The position numbers were made by a program, and so were the translations under genes. Under the pieces are notes generated by a model. It had not been told where the DNA came from. It did not search any database and saw nothing but the letters and a program-made list of their open reading frames with translations. This document shows positions 61,697-64,000 of a stretch of 64,000 nt of DNA, one piece after another. This DNA is from Brucella oryzae (lineage in GTDB: Bacteria; Pseudomonadota; Alphaproteobacteria; Rhizobiales; Rhizobiaceae): the NCBI GenBank assembly GCA_012103035.1, contig JAAVLL010000002.1:434001-498000 (forward strand), given 5' to 3'. Within the stretch, counting starts at the first letter, position 1; each line of letters starts with the position of its first letter.

Positions 61697-61801
61697 CTGG
61701 AGCATTTTGCAGTCAGATGGAATCATCTGACGTCGCACAAATGCGGTAAAATCAAATAGATAGAGCGGTAGCGCGAACGTATGTGAGCGCATCCCGCTCT
61801 A
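61697..61801. repeat. Rhizobiales-type RIME-like intergenic repeat
   Basis: GGAGCATTTTGCAGTCAGAT ... ATCTGACGTCGCACAAATGC forms one hairpin and TAGAGCGGTAGCGCG ... CCGCTCTA a second. It is the same two-hairpin plan as 54224-54326 and lies 16 bp upstream of the cytosine deaminase start. The remainder of the gap to 61951 shows no gene. Confidence 0.65.
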
Positions 61802-61951
61802 GATATGCAAGAACAGAGCTCAAAAATATGGGCCCATTTTTCAATTGCCTTATACCCTATATCCGGTGGGCGCAATGCCAGGGGAAGCTGGAAGGGGTCG
61901 TCATCCTCAATGGAAAATGCTAGGCCCCGAAATCATCTTTGCAGGATTGCC

Positions 61952-62538
61952 ATGTTCACGATTAGTCGCGTCGAAACCTATAGTCAGGAGATTAAGAAAA
62001 GTCGGTTTCTGGCCATTGCCGCGCCTGTGGCGAGCGAGCAGGCGGCGAAGGACTTTTGAGCGAGCATTCCGACCTGTCGGCAAGCCATAATTGCTGGGCC
62101 TGGCGTATGGGGCAGAACTACCGTTTCAGCGACGATGGCGAGCCGAGCGGCACGGCAGGAAAGCCGATCCTGCAGGCAATCGACGGTCAGCAACTCGATA
62201 ATATTGCAGTTGTGGTCACGCGCTGGTTCGGCGGCATTCTTCTAGGAAGCGGCGGCCTGATGCGCGCCTATGGCGGCACGGCTGCAACCTGTCTGCGACA
62301 GGCGGAGAAAACAGAAGTTATTCCGCTGGTCGGATTTCAGTTCGCCTGCGATTTTTCAGATCATGCGCTGCTGAAGGCCCGTCTGACAGCGGTGGAAAAC
62401 CTTGCCATCGCGCAAGAGAACTTCACCGGCACCGGCGTGGAAATCGCGGGCACCATGCCCATTGCCATGCGGGATGAACTATCCCGCCTCGTCACCGATC
62501 TGACGCGCGGCAAGACGATTATCGCATTTGATGACTAG
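61952..62538 (+). CDS. IMPACT/YigZ-family protein (one frameshift)
   Basis: MFTISRVETYSQEIKKSRFLAIAAPVASEQAAKDF begins at 61952 with AGGA upstream. One T restored to the TTTT run near 62057 gives [46 protein letters not shown] and VVVTRWFGGILLGSGGLMRAYGG, the UPF0029/IMPACT signature. ~196 residues. In other organisms family members act in translation control or as stress proteins; the bacterial role is not well defined. It overlaps the convergent diguanylate cyclase stop by 4 bp. Confidence 0.88.
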
Positions 62539-63978
62539 ATCATGCCGCTCGTATATTGCTGGCGCTTGTTCTCATACATCAGCAGGTCGGCACGCTTGGC
62601 AACGGTTTCCAGCTTTTCGCCCGGCATACTGGTCGCGGAGCCAATGGAAAGATTGAGCTTGAGCTGCGAATAATACTGGTTGTTGATATCGACCAGCCTT
62701 TGAATGTCCTCGACCATCGCCTCGGCGCCGCGCTCATCCACATAAGGCAGCACAACTGCGAATTCGTCACCGCCGATGCGCGCCGCGTGTCCCGGCTGCT
62801 TTACGGCCTCATTCAGCACTTCGCCGATGCGCCGCAGCAATCCGTCGCCTGTCGCATGGCCCCATTGGTCATTCGCGGCCTTGAGGCCGTTGAGATCGAT
62901 GATGATGACGGAAACAGGCGTATGACCCTTGCGTTCCAGCCGGTTAAGCTCATCGACATAGTAGGCGCGATTGTGAAGCTTGGTCAGAACGTCGTGTTTG
63001 CCCAGATATTCCAGATAGGCTTCGGCCTTCTTGCGCGCGGTGATGTCGGTAAGCGCGATCTGCACCAGCGACCAGTCCGTCTCATGCCCTGGCAGAACCG
63101 AGAGCTGCAGAAGGACATGCCGTTCGGTGCCGTCGAGTGCATAGTTCACCACTTCGCGCCGCTGGAACAGGATACCGTTCCACAGATCGATCAGCTGTTC
63201 GCGAAACGATGATTCCATTTCATCCTTGAAGACGAGCGGCAAGTTCTGCAGCAGCGTCTTCTTGTCCGGTGCGAGGAAAGGGCCGTCGTCTCGGTATTAA
63301 CTTCGAGAACCCGGATTTCGCTCATGCACTGACGTACGAATTCCGGATGCACGTCGGTAAATACCCGAAAATCAACGATGCCGCGCTGGCGCACATCGTC
63401 CATCAATTGCTTGATGCGGCTGAAATCCTCGACCCAAAGCGACACGGGCGAATGTTCGAAAAGGCCCTGCGCGTGCTGCTTGTGGCGGTCCTGTTCGCGG
63501 CGGGCGTCTTCGCGGGCGGTCACATCCTCGATGGACAGTAGAACCCGCTCCCATGTGTGCTCATAGCCAGGCAGCACGACGCCCTTGAGCTGTATGTCGA
63601 GCCGCTTGCCGCCAAGCGAATAGTTGATGGTATCGCTTGAGAAGGCATTACCGCCATTCCAGAGCTGGACCATCTCGTCGATATGCGGGTCCAGCATGTC
63701 GTCGCGGAACACGCGTTCCAGGTTGGCGACCAGATGGCTGACGCTGTCCGCTTCGAAAAGCGAAAGCGTCTTGCGGTTGACCTTGAGAACCCGGATATGG
63801 CTGGTGCAGATGCGAAGCCGGGTCGTGTCTTCATGTAGGAAAGTCCTGAGATCGGTAACGCCAAGCGCTCGCCATTCTTCGAACTGCTTGCGCAGGCCGC
63901 TATAATCCTCAAGCCACAGGAAATTGGCGCAAGGTCAAAAATATTGGCGCTGTCACTCAAGGCAGATTCGATATTCAT
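62535..63978 (-). CDS. PAS-PAS-GGDEF diguanylate cyclase (frameshifted)
   Basis: MNIESALSDSANIFDLAPISLWLEDYS begins at 63978. Two PAS-type sensor modules follow (the first near 63900-63500, ending ERVLLSIEDVTAREDARREQDR; the second SPVSLWVEDFSRIKQLMDDV..., ending DWSLVQIALTDITARKKAEAYLEYLGKHD). The GGDEF domain VLTKLHNRAYYVDELNRLE... reads IGGDEFAVVLPYVD with the catalytic motif intact. Breaks are near 63915 and 63270. ~480 residues, no membrane segment. It synthesises cyclic di-GMP from GTP in response to an unknown signal. There is no EAL domain. Confidence 0.9.
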
Positions 63979-64000
63979 GGATTTCCCGCTCGACCAATGG

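Noticed and set aside
1-64000. CRISPR arrays, tRNA, tmRNA or rRNA genes
   Set aside because: No regularly spaced direct repeats, cloverleaf with a CCA-adjacent acceptor, or rRNA-like sequence was recognised on either strand. I could not run a dedicated RNA search.

Overview
The window looks like a chromosome segment of an Ochrobactrum/Brucella-type alphaproteobacterium (Rhizobiales, Brucellaceae). The evidence is a class I lysyl-tRNA synthetase, the style of the asd, leuD, proC, typA and fad proteins, GC-rich core genes, and several short intergenic repeats of the kind scattered through Rhizobiales genomes. The genus is an inference; no database was searched.

From 1 to about 24.4 kb the window is accessory DNA with lower GC. 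In order it holds: unrecognised genes; a soluble FtsH-like AAA+/M41 protease with two small upstream genes, one of them TnsA-like; an arsenic operon (arsR, thioredoxin-type arsC, acr3, glutaredoxin-type arsC, arsH, MFS carrier) with a palindromic operator over the arsR start; a lone PIN-domain toxin-like gene; a three-gene coupled operon ending in a protein with an ADP-ribosyltransferase-like motif; a small Cys-rich exported protein with a thermonuclease and a PPP-type phosphatase; and a defence island. The island consists of a ~1,850-residue DUF4011/SF1 helicase/Vsr-like nuclease/DUF3320 protein (Hhe-like), an unclassified PD-(D/E)XK protein, and a PHP-ATPase (Ppl/TrlF-like) with a membrane-anchored companion. 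IS21 remnants lie inside the island.

From 24.8 kb onward the genes are housekeeping: a beta-oxidation operon (acyl-CoA dehydrogenase, fadA, fadB) behind a perfect palindrome; an S24 regulator coupled to a degenerate SNase-like protein; lysS; a TerB-like protein; an oligopeptide ABC transporter; proC; an internally deleted IS481 element; asd behind a Thr/Lys-rich leader ORF; leuD; a CitE-like lyase; an M3 peptidase; mgtE; typA; a nucleoside-type (BMP) ABC transporter with amidase and cytosine deaminase; an IMPACT protein; and a PAS-GGDEF diguanylate cyclase.

Many genes, including ones expected to be essential such as lysS, are split between reading frames. Wherever I resolved the break, one base restored to a short homopolymer run repairs it. 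I therefore treat most breaks as probable sequencing or assembly errors and annotate the repaired gene spans. The two most unusual signals are a 138-140 bp miniature element that twice sits inside a Rho-independent terminator flanked by a duplicate of the whole terminator hairpin, and the candidate Thr/Lys translation-attenuation leader in front of asd.
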